From Actinomycetota bacterium (GTDB lineage: Bacteria; Actinomycetota; Actinomycetes; Mycobacteriales; Mycobacteriaceae), in the NCBI GenBank assembly GCA_005789055.1, contig SYAA01000328.1, positions 1 through 11,742 of the forward strand: a DNA stretch of 11,742 nucleotides. The letters run 5' to 3'. The notes beneath the pieces were generated by a model. The model ran no database searches. It had not been told where the DNA came from and saw nothing but the letters and a program-made list of their open reading frames with translations. The position numbers and the translations under genes are program-made. Below, in pieces: positions 6,006 to 11,614 of the stretch; position 1 is the first letter of the stretch, and each line of letters opens with the position of its first letter.

Positions 6006-6127
6006 AGGTGTCTCCTCGTGTCGATGGCTGCTGTGATCCCTGATCCTGTGGGATGAGTGCCCGTACCGCAACCACTTCAGTGGTCTCAGGCCTTTGGTGG
6101 TCCCAGCCCTGGGAAGATCTGCCCGGT
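6006..6127 (-). promoter_or_regulatory. Upstream region of CYP125 gene with palindromes
   Basis: ACCACTTCAGTGGT (6071-6084) and TCCCAGCCCTGGGA (6101-6114) are perfect palindromes of the same form, 6-bp arms with a 2-bp spacer, starting exactly 30 bp apart. A looser one, ATCCC (6036-6040) with GGGAT (6050-6054), is nearer the gene. They could be operators or a terminator for the upstream gene. No AACNNGTT (KstR) core is present. A GAGGAG ribosome site (6012-6017) serves the P450. Confidence 0.45.
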
Positions 6128-6775
6128 TCAGCGCCCCGCGGGGGGCACCGGCGCCATGGTGACCGTCGTGGTGCTCACGGTCGGCGGGGTTGACGAGGTC
6201 GACGGGGTTGACGAGGTCGATGGGGTTGACGAGGTCGACGGCGCGGGGGTCGTCGTGGGCGCCCCGGAGAATCGTGGCTGGCGGAACTCGACCCATGCGT
6301 CGCGGTAGAGCACCGAGTCGCCCTCGGATACCAGAAAGAACGTCGGTGAAATTGCATAGGTGACGCCGTCGTTGGTGGCGATAATGGATCCGTCGGAAGC
6401 GCGTGTCGCGGACAGTGTCGTCGCCGCCTGATCACTTAACCGAACGCCCCGATATTCGAGCTCGCCGTCAGAGTCAACGCAGACGGCAACCATCGCTCGG
6501 GAGGTACGCCCGAAAGCCATCAGGGTTTGGTCGTCGTCACAGCGGGCCGCAGTGTTCAGGTAGCCGTATTCGTCGCTGCTGTCGTCAGGCGGCGCCGCGA
6601 CTGCATCGATGGCCGTCAGGCCTGCACTGATTGCCATGATGGCAGCGGCGAGCGCGGCCACACCCGCTGACCTTCCCATTCTGGACCGGTAACCGGACGC
6701 CACAGGATCGGACGCCCCAGGATCGGACGCCACAGGATTGGATAGGGCAGGCGCTGAGGGGAGGCGATCGAACAT
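6128..6775 (-). CDS. Single-pass membrane/exported protein with Ser/Thr-Pro repeat tail, function unknown
   Basis: The 215-residue product has an N-terminal segment of about 37 residues with degenerate SDPVA repeats, a hydrophobic segment (about 38-60), an outer domain (about 62-170) with two cysteines (Cys79 and Cys99), and a low-complexity tail (172-215) with three PSTSST units. The outer domain has a repeated strand pattern (MVAVCVDSDGELEYRGVRLS, then GVTYAISPTFFLVSEGD); I recall similar domains in mycobacterial proteins of unknown function but can give no name. The Ser/Thr-Pro tail could be an O-mannosylated, wall-spanning stretch. The ATG at 6775 is chosen because AGGAAG lies 6 nt upstream; an internal ATG at 6679 lacks a ribosome site but would give a conventional signal peptide. 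It is upstream of the CYP125 gene on the same strand, 122 bp apart. Confidence 0.75.
   Translation of the reverse strand: MFDRLPSAPALSNPVASDPGASDPVASGYRSRMGRSAGVAALAAAIMAISAGLTAIDAVAAPPDDSSDEYGYLNTAARCDDDQTLMAFGRTSRAMVAVCVDSDGELEYRGVRLSDQAATTLSATRASDGSIIATNDGVTYAISPTFFLVSEGDSVLYRDAWVEFRQPRFSGAPTTTPAPSTSSTPSTSSTPSTSSTPPTVSTTTVTMAPVPPAGR
6186..6239. repeat. 18-bp x3 coding minisatellite
   Basis: Three adjacent 18-bp units start at 6186, 6204 and 6222; the middle one differs by one base. On the minus strand they encode the PSTSST units in the tail of the 6128-6775 protein. Unit length is a multiple of three, so copy number can change without a frameshift. Confidence 0.9.
6699..6743. repeat. 15-bp x3 coding minisatellite
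   Basis: Three 15-bp units start at 6699, 6714 and 6729, with one and three differences from the first. On the minus strand they encode the NPVASDPGASDPVAS segment near the N-terminus of the 6128-6775 protein. The unit keeps the reading frame. Confidence 0.8.
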
Positions 6776-6937
6776 CGGACTTCCTACGGTTCTGACGGTC
6801 GGACAGCGGGTTCGGTTCTAAGCGAACCACCTCGGGAGGTGAATTCGGCGTTGCCGCGGCGGTGTTTTGCGGGTTCGATGCCAGCTTTCCCCGGGTTTCG
6901 CGCAGCAATCCGGGCGGTTGCGGTTAGGCTCGGCACC
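6776..6937. promoter_or_regulatory. Divergent intergenic region with palindromes and a leaderless promoter
   Basis: For the rightward gene TAGGCT (6925-6930) lies exactly 7 nt before the ATG at 6938 with no ribosome site, the usual leaderless arrangement. For the leftward gene AGGAAG is the ribosome site. Between them lie CACCTCGGGAGGTG (6828-6841), a perfect palindrome with 6-bp arms and a 2-bp spacer, and a longer interrupted one, GGTTCG (6809-6814) with CGAACC (6823-6828). Confidence 0.5.
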
Positions 6938-7372
6938 ATGTCTCGCGGAGTCGTCATTGCAGCAGCAGTCGTAGCCGGGGCTTTGAGCGTCGCGCCGTCA
7001 GCGGCTGCCGACGGGCCCTATGCCGGGGACGTGCCGGGAATCACCTACGGTGCCAACCTGAGCGCACCGTGCTACCAGTGGGACCGGTTCATCTTCGGTC
7101 GCGGACGCGATGGTCAGGCGCTGGCCTGCCACTTCATCGAAAACCAGTCGTACGTCGGATTGGTCAGGCCGCCGGAGGGCACCGGTTTCTGGGTGATCTC
7201 GCCCAAGCTGTACGGGGTCCAGACCGCTGGCGCGCCGTGCCCCGGCCCCCAGGCTGCCGCGCAGTCCCCGGAGGGCTTCCCGATGTTGTGCCGGGGTGCG
7301 CTGGGCTGGCAGGCGGGCTACCAGAAGGCTGGCGACTGGGGCAACGGCGGCTACTTCTTCCCGGCGGGGTAG
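6938..7372 (+). CDS. Small secreted four-cysteine protein, function unknown
   Basis: The 144-residue precursor starts with a signal peptide (MSRGVVIAAAVVAGALSVAP, then SAAA) with a likely cut after Ala24. The mature protein of about 120 residues has four cysteines (45, 64, 101, 118), enough for two disulfides, and is rich in Gly, Pro and aromatic residues (GITYGANLSAPCYQW, YQKAGDWGNGGYFFPAG). It resembles the general type of small exported mycobacterial proteins, but I recognise no named family or active site. The ATG at 6938 is chosen because the signal peptide begins there and a leaderless -10 element is 7 nt upstream; the frame upstream to 6839 looks untranslated. The last codons and the stop are part of a 19-bp direct repeat. 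It converges with the flavoprotein gene. Confidence 0.8.
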   Translation: MSRGVVIAAAVVAGALSVAPSAAADGPYAGDVPGITYGANLSAPCYQWDRFIFGRGRDGQALACHFIENQSYVGLVRPPEGTGFWVISPKLYGVQTAGAPCPGPQAAAQSPEGFPMLCRGALGWQAGYQKAGDWGNGGYFFPAG

Positions 7373-7396
7373 CAGGATCTTCCCGGCGGGATAGCA
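7356..7396. repeat. 19-bp direct repeat over a stop codon, period 22
   Basis: The 19 bases at 7356-7374 recur at 7378-7396 with one difference (G/A), separated by GGA. The first copy contains the TAG of the secreted-protein gene (7370-7372). The second copy also reads GGATAG and lies in the convergent spacer before the flavoprotein stop. Confidence 0.85.
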
Positions 7397-7425
7397 CGTT
7401 TCTCCCAACTCGGGACGGCAGGTCG

Positions 7426-8559
7426 CTAGACCGCTGCGGCAGCCTCGTTGAGGTCGTTGAGCCGACTTGTGGCCTCCAGATACTCCTGCACCCAACGCTC
7501 GATCACCGCTGCGCTGCGCTCCACCTTGGTCAGTTGGCCGACCACCTGACCGACCGGGTTGAACGCGACGTTCACCGTCTCGTTGGGGTACTTGCTGGTG
7601 GCGGCGACTGCCATGCCGGAAACCATGTACTGCAGCGGCATTCCCAGCGGCTCGGGATTGCCGGGAGTCTGCCAGGCGTCGGTCCAGTCGTTGCGCAACA
7701 TCCGGCAGGGCTTACCGGTGAACGACCGGCTGCGTACGGTGTCGCGGCTGCTGGCGTTGACATAGGCCGCCTGCTGAACGGGAGTGTTCTCGGCTTCCTC
7801 CACCATCAGCCACTGCGAACCTGACCAGCTACCGGCGCATCCCATCGCGAGCGCGGCGGCGATCTGGTAGCCGCTGCCGATCCCGCCGGCGGCCAGGACT
7901 GGTCGCGGTGCGACTTCCTTGACCACCTGCGGCCACAGCACGATGGAGCCGACCTCACCGCAGTGACCGCCACCCTCGCCGCCCTGAGCGATGATGATGT
8001 CGACGTCGGCGTCGGCGTGCTTGCGGGCCTGTGCGGGGGAGCCGCACAGCGCGGCGACCTTGCGGCCGGATGCGTGAATGAGTTCGATCATCTCGGCCGG
8101 CGGGGTACCGAGCGCGTTGGCGATCAGGGTGACCTTCGGGTGGCGCAGCGCGACCTCGACCTGGGGGGTCGCCGTCGCCTCGGTCCAGCCCAGTAGCTGC
8201 AGGGCGTTGGAGTCGGCGTCTCCGGTAGGTACGCCGTGGTCGGCTAGAACCTTCTTGGCGAAATCGAGGTGCTGCTGCGGAACCATGTCCTGCAGCATCT
8301 TGGTGAGCACCTCCGGAGAGACGTCGGCGTCCATGCCCTCGTACTTGTTGGGGATCACGATGTCGATGCCGTAGGGACGGTCACCGATTCGCTCGTCGAT
8401 CCAGTTGAGTTCGATCTCCAGCTGTTCGGGGGTGAACCCGACGGCGCCGAGCACGCCGAATCCGCCGGCCTTGCTGACGGCCACCACGACGTCGCGGCAG
8501 TGGGTGAAGGCAAAGATCGGGAACTCGATACCGAGCTCGTCGCAGAGGGCAGTGTGCAT
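7426..8559 (-). CDS. FMN-dependent 2-nitropropane dioxygenase/nitronate monooxygenase-like protein
   Basis: The 377-residue TIM-barrel flavoprotein has the family hallmarks: an opening strand (LGIEFPIFAF), AGGFGVLGA (31-39), the flavin-binding and His-containing loop QGGEGGGHCG (His199), and the phosphate-binding AAGGIGSG (223-230). It resembles the M. tuberculosis Rv1533 type more than Rv3553 (IpdC). Members of this superfamily oxidise nitronates, but several act on CoA thioesters or double bonds, so the substrate is open. ATG 8559 is chosen because AGGAG lies 7 nt upstream; a GTG at 8580 would begin inside the operator. A perfect KstR-type operator lies about 20-37 bp upstream, which suggests induction during sterol catabolism. 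The NTF2-like gene upstream on the same strand has a matching operator and is probably co-regulated. Confidence 0.88.
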   Translation of the reverse strand: MHTALCDELGIEFPIFAFTHCRDVVVAVSKAGGFGVLGAVGFTPEQLEIELNWIDERIGDRPYGIDIVIPNKYEGMDADVSPEVLTKMLQDMVPQQHLDFAKKVLADHGVPTGDADSNALQLLGWTEATATPQVEVALRHPKVTLIANALGTPPAEMIELIHASGRKVAALCGSPAQARKHADADVDIIIAQGGEGGGHCGEVGSIVLWPQVVKEVAPRPVLAAGGIGSGYQIAAALAMGCAGSWSGSQWLMVEEAENTPVQQAAYVNASSRDTVRSRSFTGKPCRMLRNDWTDAWQTPGNPEPLGMPLQYMVSGMAVAATSKYPNETVNVAFNPVGQVVGQLTKVERSAAVIERWVQEYLEATSRLNDLNEAAAAV

Positions 8560-8578
8560 GGCAGGCTCCTGGATGGTC

Positions 8579-8596
8579 ACTGGAACGTGTTCTAGT
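8579..8596 (-). promoter_or_regulatory. KstR-type operator of the flavoprotein gene
   Basis: ACTGGAACGTGTTCTAGT is an 18-bp near-perfect palindrome (one mismatched pair). Positions 8581-8594 match the KstR consensus TNNAACNNGTTNNA completely. On the gene's strand it is preceded by an A-rich stretch (GGGAAAAC). It sits 19 bp upstream of the ATG, where a repressor would block transcription. Confidence 0.72.
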
Positions 8597-8738
8597 TTTC
8601 CCTAGCTTAGCCCCGCGTGCCGCCCTGAGTGAAGAGACGCACCTTGCACCGTGCCGCACCTGACAGTCGCGGGTGTCGGCGAGCTGATTTCTGCTGGCAA
8701 CTAGATCCGGCCGAGGGCCGCAAGTCCGAACCCCGCGG
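8597..8738. other. Spacer without recognised feature
   Basis: Between the KstR-type box and the stop of the NTF2-like gene I see no gene, strong hairpin or repeat. A frame on the minus strand that ends at 8701 overlaps the NTF2-like gene in another frame and has no family features. Confidence 0.4.
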
Positions 8739-9191
8739 TTAGTCCATTCCTACATCGAGTCCCGGTGCCGGTGCGCCCAATGCTGCCGCTTGAGCGAGTG
8801 TCACCGCTGGCATCAGCCTCGCGAGAAGGGGGACACGGTCGCCGTAGGCACGCCCACGTAGGACGCGGTCGCCACGCAGGGTCACGCAGTACACCGTGCC
8901 CCACTCAAGAACCTCGCCGCCACCTGGTCGGCCGCTGTTGCGGGCTTCAACGAATACCGTGTCACCGCGATCGGCCCATTCGGCGATGTCGAAACGGAAT
9001 TCCGGCACCCCCGCCAGGTAAGTGGTCATGTAGGCACGCACATGGTCTCGGTGTAACGGGGCACGCATGCCCGGATGCAACACGGTCCCTTCATGAGGAT
9101 CAAACAGGCGCTCATACTTATCGGGATCCGGGGCCGCACCGAAGTCGGCGAAGCGCTCGAGGAAGCGTTGAATGTGGTCATTCATAGACAT
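8739..9191 (-). CDS. NTF2/SnoaL-like domain protein
   Basis: The 150-residue protein has the SnoaL/NTF2-like cone fold signature: an N-terminal helix (HIQRFLERFADFG), DPDKYERLFDPHEGTVLHPG, a second helix (HVRAYMTTYLAGVPEF), and antiparallel strands (RFDIAEWADRGDTVFVEARN, EWGTVYCVTLRGDRVLRGRAY, with a D-R-V-P-L ending). This fold includes ketosteroid isomerases and many hydratase or cyclase relatives; no diagnostic catalytic pair can be assigned here. ATG 9191 is preferred because GAGG lies 6 nt upstream; the ATG at 9185 is possible. A perfect KstR-type operator lies 37 bp upstream, matching the one before the downstream flavoprotein. This suggests a sterol-related role, but the substrate is unknown. 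The C-terminal 20 residues are Ala- and Pro-rich. Confidence 0.82.
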   Translation of the reverse strand: MSMNDHIQRFLERFADFGAAPDPDKYERLFDPHEGTVLHPGMRAPLHRDHVRAYMTTYLAGVPEFRFDIAEWADRGDTVFVEARNSGRPGGGEVLEWGTVYCVTLRGDRVLRGRAYGDRVPLLARLMPAVTLAQAAALGAPAPGLDVGMD

Positions 9192-9225
9192 ATCTTGCCT
9201 CGTTGGCCGCACGTCGCCATAGGAG

Positions 9226-9243
9226 TCTGCAACGTGTTCCAAT
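9226..9243 (-). promoter_or_regulatory. KstR-type operator of the NTF2-like gene
   Basis: TGCAACGTGTTCCA (9228-9241) matches TNNAACNNGTTNNA completely. Read on the minus strand it gives AAAAATTGGAACACGTTGCA, closely parallel to the box of the flavoprotein gene (A-run, then GAACACGTT, then CAG). It lies in the divergent region 37 bp before the leftward start and 84 bp before the rightward secreted-protein gene. Confidence 0.68.
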
Positions 9244-9324
9244 TTTTCGCCATGAGGGGTTCAAACAGGGGAAATCGTCTGCGGAGTAAGCTTGGGGGAA
9301 GCATTACGGGGGAGGTGTTCGCGA

Positions 9325-9678
9325 ATGGCAGTTCGGTCCAGACTGATCTCAGTGGCTGGACTTGTGCTGACCTGCTCGGTGCTCGCCGCGGCCCCGGTGG
9401 CATTGGCGAGCCCCGCTGAGGCGCCCTCGCCGCCATCGGCACCCTGCTACAACGGCATAACACCGCTTGATCCCTACGCCAACATTTGTAGCTTCCCTTT
9501 TCGACCGTCACGCGTGCGGGGATCGGCACCGGATCAAACCGCGTTGCTCAACTGCAGCGTCGGCAGTGAGGTGTTGCGAGCCCAGTGCCTGTCACAGTTC
9601 GTCAACGGCGGGGCCGGCGGATTCGGCGGATTCGGCGGATTTTCAGGGGTATTCCTGGGGCCCGGATCGCGGCCCTGA
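9325..9678 (+). CDS. Small secreted four-cysteine protein with Gly-Phe repeat tail, function unknown
   Basis: The 117-residue precursor has a clear signal peptide (MAVRSRLISVAGLVLTCSVL, then AAAPVALA) with a likely cut after Ala28. The mature part has a Pro/Ala-rich linker, four cysteines (41, 55, 77, 88) and a C-terminal run GGAGGFGGFGGF from a 9-bp DNA repeat. No known domain is recognised. The ATG at 9325 is chosen because GGAGG lies 9 nt upstream and the signal peptide begins there; a frame upstream to 9292 adds a basic stretch without merit. It diverges from the NTF2-like gene, sharing a region with the KstR-type box, and is followed by an 18-bp repeat array. It and the protein at 6938-7372 share only a general type (signal peptide, four Cys), not obvious homology. 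Confidence 0.75.
   Translation: MAVRSRLISVAGLVLTCSVLAAAPVALASPAEAPSPPSAPCYNGITPLDPYANICSFPFRPSRVRGSAPDQTALLNCSVGSEVLRAQCLSQFVNGGAGGFGGFGGFSGVFLGPGSRP
9616..9642. repeat. 9-bp x3 coding repeat
   Basis: GGCGGATTC occurs at 9616, 9625 and, with a T at the last base, 9634. On the plus strand it encodes the GGF units at the C-terminus of the small secreted protein. Confidence 0.8.
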
Positions 9679-9702
9679 GTTCGAGCCCTAAATCGCCCTA
9701 CT

Positions 9703-9768
9703 GAACCGTGTCACTCGGTCGAACCGTGTTACCCGACTGACCGTGTCACCCGACTGAACCGGTCACCG
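9703..9768. repeat. 18-bp imperfect tandem array, about 3.7 units, over a stop codon
   Basis: Units begin at 9703, 9721, 9739 (17 bp) and 9756 (partial). They share GAACCGTGTNACNCG(G/A)CT with scattered differences. The array fills most of the spacer between the secreted-protein gene and the convergent dehydrogenase gene; its last partial unit includes that gene's stop (9763-9765). Confidence 0.85.
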
Positions 9769-10842
9769 CGGCGCGCAATAAACCCCGACGTCCGAGACCA
9801 GAGGTAGGTCGAGGGTGGTGCGGATCCCCGGCGGCGCGGCGATCACCGCCGGGATGGCGTTCACGATGCGAGCCGCCGCCCCCGCGATAGCCGCGTGATT
9901 GTGGTCGCCGTAGCGGCTGGTGGGACAGATGTCCACGGCATACGACGGCTCACCGGTGATCTCGACGCGATAGGAGCCGCCAGGCTGGGCGGGCTGGGCC
10001 CAGTCGGGCCGGAGGTCCCCGCGCAGCCGCGTCACATGCTCGACGACGATCGCGGGGTGGCCGTCCACGATGCCGTTGATCTGAAAGCGCACCGCCGCGA
10101 CTCCGCCCCGGGGAATATGGCCGGCGGCGATCTCGAACGGCTCCGGTGCCGGTTCGCGCTCGTAGCTCTCGGTGATCGCGTCGATCTCGATCTTCAGCCC
10201 GGCCGCTAGTTGCCGGATCGCGCAGCCCCACGCCACGGACAGGACACCGGGCTGGAATAGCATCGGCACATCGTCGAGCGGTTTGCCGAACCCCATCACG
10301 TCGAACATCACGGTGGCGCCGTCGTAGGTGGCGTAGTCGGCGATCTCCATGCAACGCACCTGCTCGATTCGCGCACAGGTGCTGGCGAATGCCAGCGGAA
10401 TCAGATCGGTGATAAACCCGGGATCCACACCGTTGATGTAGATGCTCGAATTACCCTGCCGCCCAGCAACTTCGAGAGGCTCGATGTACTTATCCGGCAT
10501 GACATGCCAGGGGTATTGCAGTACTCCTGGCGCCGAGCCCACCACGTTGATGCCCGCTGCGAGAATCCGGCGCACATCACCCATGGCCTCCACCATGCGG
10601 GTGTCGCCCATCGCGCAGTAGACCGCGCACTCGGGTTCGGATGCCAGAACCGCGTCAAGGTCGTCGGTGGCCTTGATGCCGGTCATCACGTCCAGTCCGG
10701 CCAGTTCGCCGGCGTCCCGGCCGACTTTGGCAGGGGTCGAGACACACAACCCGATGAGTTCAAAAGCCGGGTTGGCGATCAGCTCCGCCAGCGCAAGCCG
10801 GCCCACGTTTCCGGTTCCGATATGGACGACGCGTATGGCCAT
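9763..10842 (-). CDS. DapB-like NAD(P)-dependent dehydrogenase, substrate unknown
   Basis: The 359-residue protein starts with a Rossmann strand-turn-helix (MAIRVVHIGTGNVGRLAL, with GTGNVG at 9-14) and continues with a dihydrodipicolinate-reductase-like layout. It is one of the mycobacterial family often labelled dihydrodipicolinate reductase-like or NAD(P)H-dependent amine dehydrogenase. It is longer than true DapB (about 250-270 residues), so lysine synthesis is unlikely. Visible features are a cofactor-binding N-terminal half (VYCAMGDTRMVEAMGDVRRI), NGVDPGFITDLIPLAFAS in the centre, and a C-terminal HNHAAIAGAAARIVNAIP stretch. ATG 10842 is chosen because the Rossmann strand begins there and a TACCTT -10 element lies 7 nt upstream; the frame open to 11025 is a shadow of the SDR gene. 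It is divergent from the FabG3-like gene across 25 bp, which suggests coordinate regulation. Confidence 0.83.
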   Translation of the reverse strand: MAIRVVHIGTGNVGRLALAELIANPAFELIGLCVSTPAKVGRDAGELAGLDVMTGIKATDDLDAVLASEPECAVYCAMGDTRMVEAMGDVRRILAAGINVVGSAPGVLQYPWHVMPDKYIEPLEVAGRQGNSSIYINGVDPGFITDLIPLAFASTCARIEQVRCMEIADYATYDGATVMFDVMGFGKPLDDVPMLFQPGVLSVAWGCAIRQLAAGLKIEIDAITESYEREPAPEPFEIAAGHIPRGGVAAVRFQINGIVDGHPAIVVEHVTRLRGDLRPDWAQPAQPGGSYRVEITGEPSYAVDICPTSRYGDHNHAAIAGAAARIVNAIPAVIAAPPGIRTTLDLPLVSDVGVYCAPR

Positions 10843-10867
10843 ACCCTTCAAGGTAGCCTGACCCCCC
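10843..10867. promoter_or_regulatory. Overlapping divergent leaderless promoters
   Basis: On the plus strand TAGCCT (10854-10859) lies 8 nt before the ATG at 10868. On the minus strand TACCTT (10850-10855) lies 7 nt before the ATG at 10842. The two -10 elements share positions 10854-10855, so polymerase could not occupy both at once. No proper ribosome site precedes either start. Confidence 0.6.
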
Positions 10868-11608
10868 ATGGGACGCGTGGATAATAAAGTCGCTCTGGTC
10901 ACCGGTGGTTCTCGCGGCATCGGCGCGGCAGCCGCCCGCATGTTGGCCGCCGAGGGTGCCGCGGTGCTGATCGGCGACATCCTCGATGACGAAGGCGCCG
11001 CGTTGGCCGCGGAATTGGGCGACACCGCGCGCTACGTCCACCTCGACGTCAGCAGCGCTGAGGACTGGACGGCCGCTGTCGGGACCGCGCTGAGCGCTTT
11101 CGGCAAGCTCAACGTGCTGGTGAACAATGCGGGGATCGTCCAGCTGGGTCCGCTGAAGACCCTCGACGTGGCCCGCTGGCACAGGGTGCTCGACGTCAAC
11201 CTCACCGGCCCGATGCTGGGCACCAAAGAGGTCATCGCACCGATGATCGCCGCCGGGGGCGGGTCGATCATCAACATCTCCGCGATCGAGGGTCTACGCG
11301 GCGCCGCCTACGTGCACAGCTATGTCGCCTCTAAGTGGGGTCTGCGCGGTCTCACCAAGTCCAGTGCGCTGGAACTGGCCAGCAGCAACATCCGCGTCAA
11401 CTCGATACATCCGGGGTTCATCCGTACGCCGATGACCGAGCACTTGCCCGAGGACATGGTGACCACCCCGCTCGGCCGGCCCGGGACACCTGAGGAGGTC
11501 GGCGCCTTCGTGGTGTTCCTGGCCAGCGACGAGTCGTCGTTTTCGACCGGTTCGGAGTACGTCGTCGACGGTGGTCTGGTCACCGACGTCCCGCACCGCG
11601 CGATGTAG
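10868..11608 (+). CDS. Short-chain dehydrogenase, FabG3-like (3-alpha/20-beta-hydroxysteroid dehydrogenase family)
   Basis: The 246-residue classical SDR has the cofactor motif TGGSRGIG (12-19), Asp37 after the second strand (NAD preference), NNAG (86-89), Asn111, and catalytic Ser138, Tyr152 and Lys156 (YxxxK). Blocks such as GDILDDEG, ARYVHLDV, VNNAGI, SIINIS-IEGL, RVNSIHPG and LASDESS-STG-E-VVDGG follow remembered M. tuberculosis Rv2002 (FabG3), a 3-alpha,20-beta-hydroxysteroid dehydrogenase, although the C-terminal tail is shorter (246 versus about 260). It would reversibly oxidise a hydroxyl group on a steroid or similar alcohol in the cytosol. The ATG at 10868 follows a TAGCCT -10 element at leaderless distance. 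It is divergent from the DapB-like gene. Many mycobacterial SDR paralogues exist, so the substrate is tentative. Confidence 0.88.
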   Translation: MGRVDNKVALVTGGSRGIGAAAARMLAAEGAAVLIGDILDDEGAALAAELGDTARYVHLDVSSAEDWTAAVGTALSAFGKLNVLVNNAGIVQLGPLKTLDVARWHRVLDVNLTGPMLGTKEVIAPMIAAGGGSIINISAIEGLRGAAYVHSYVASKWGLRGLTKSSALELASSNIRVNSIHPGFIRTPMTEHLPEDMVTTPLGRPGTPEEVGAFVVFLASDESSFSTGSEYVVDGGLVTDVPHRAM

Positions 11609-11614
11609 CGCAGC

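Noticed and set aside
6006..6127. KstR operator for the CYP125 gene
   Set aside because: I looked for AACNNGTT on both strands and found none; the palindromes there have a different sequence.
6006..6296. Extended N-terminus of the CYP125 protein
   Set aside because: The frame is open, but the homology and a good GAGGAG ribosome site fix the start at 6005; the extension reads through palindromes and the neighbour's repeats.
6057..6308. Plus-strand frame rich in GVDEVDG repeats
   Set aside because: It is the antisense reading of the PSTSST minisatellite in the real minus-strand gene and has no ribosome site or family features.
7426..8559. Calling the flavoprotein IpdC
   Set aside because: KstR-type control made IpdC (Rv3553) tempting, but the sequence does not follow remembered Rv3553; it is closer to the Rv1533 type.
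8701..8904. Frameshifted extension of the NTF2-like gene
   Set aside because: The alternative frame carries on past the stop at 8739 but shows no recognisable family sequence, and the main frame already covers the domain.
9703..9768. CRISPR array
   Set aside because: Units are 17-18 bp, adjoin each other without unique spacers and drift in sequence; there are no cas genes.
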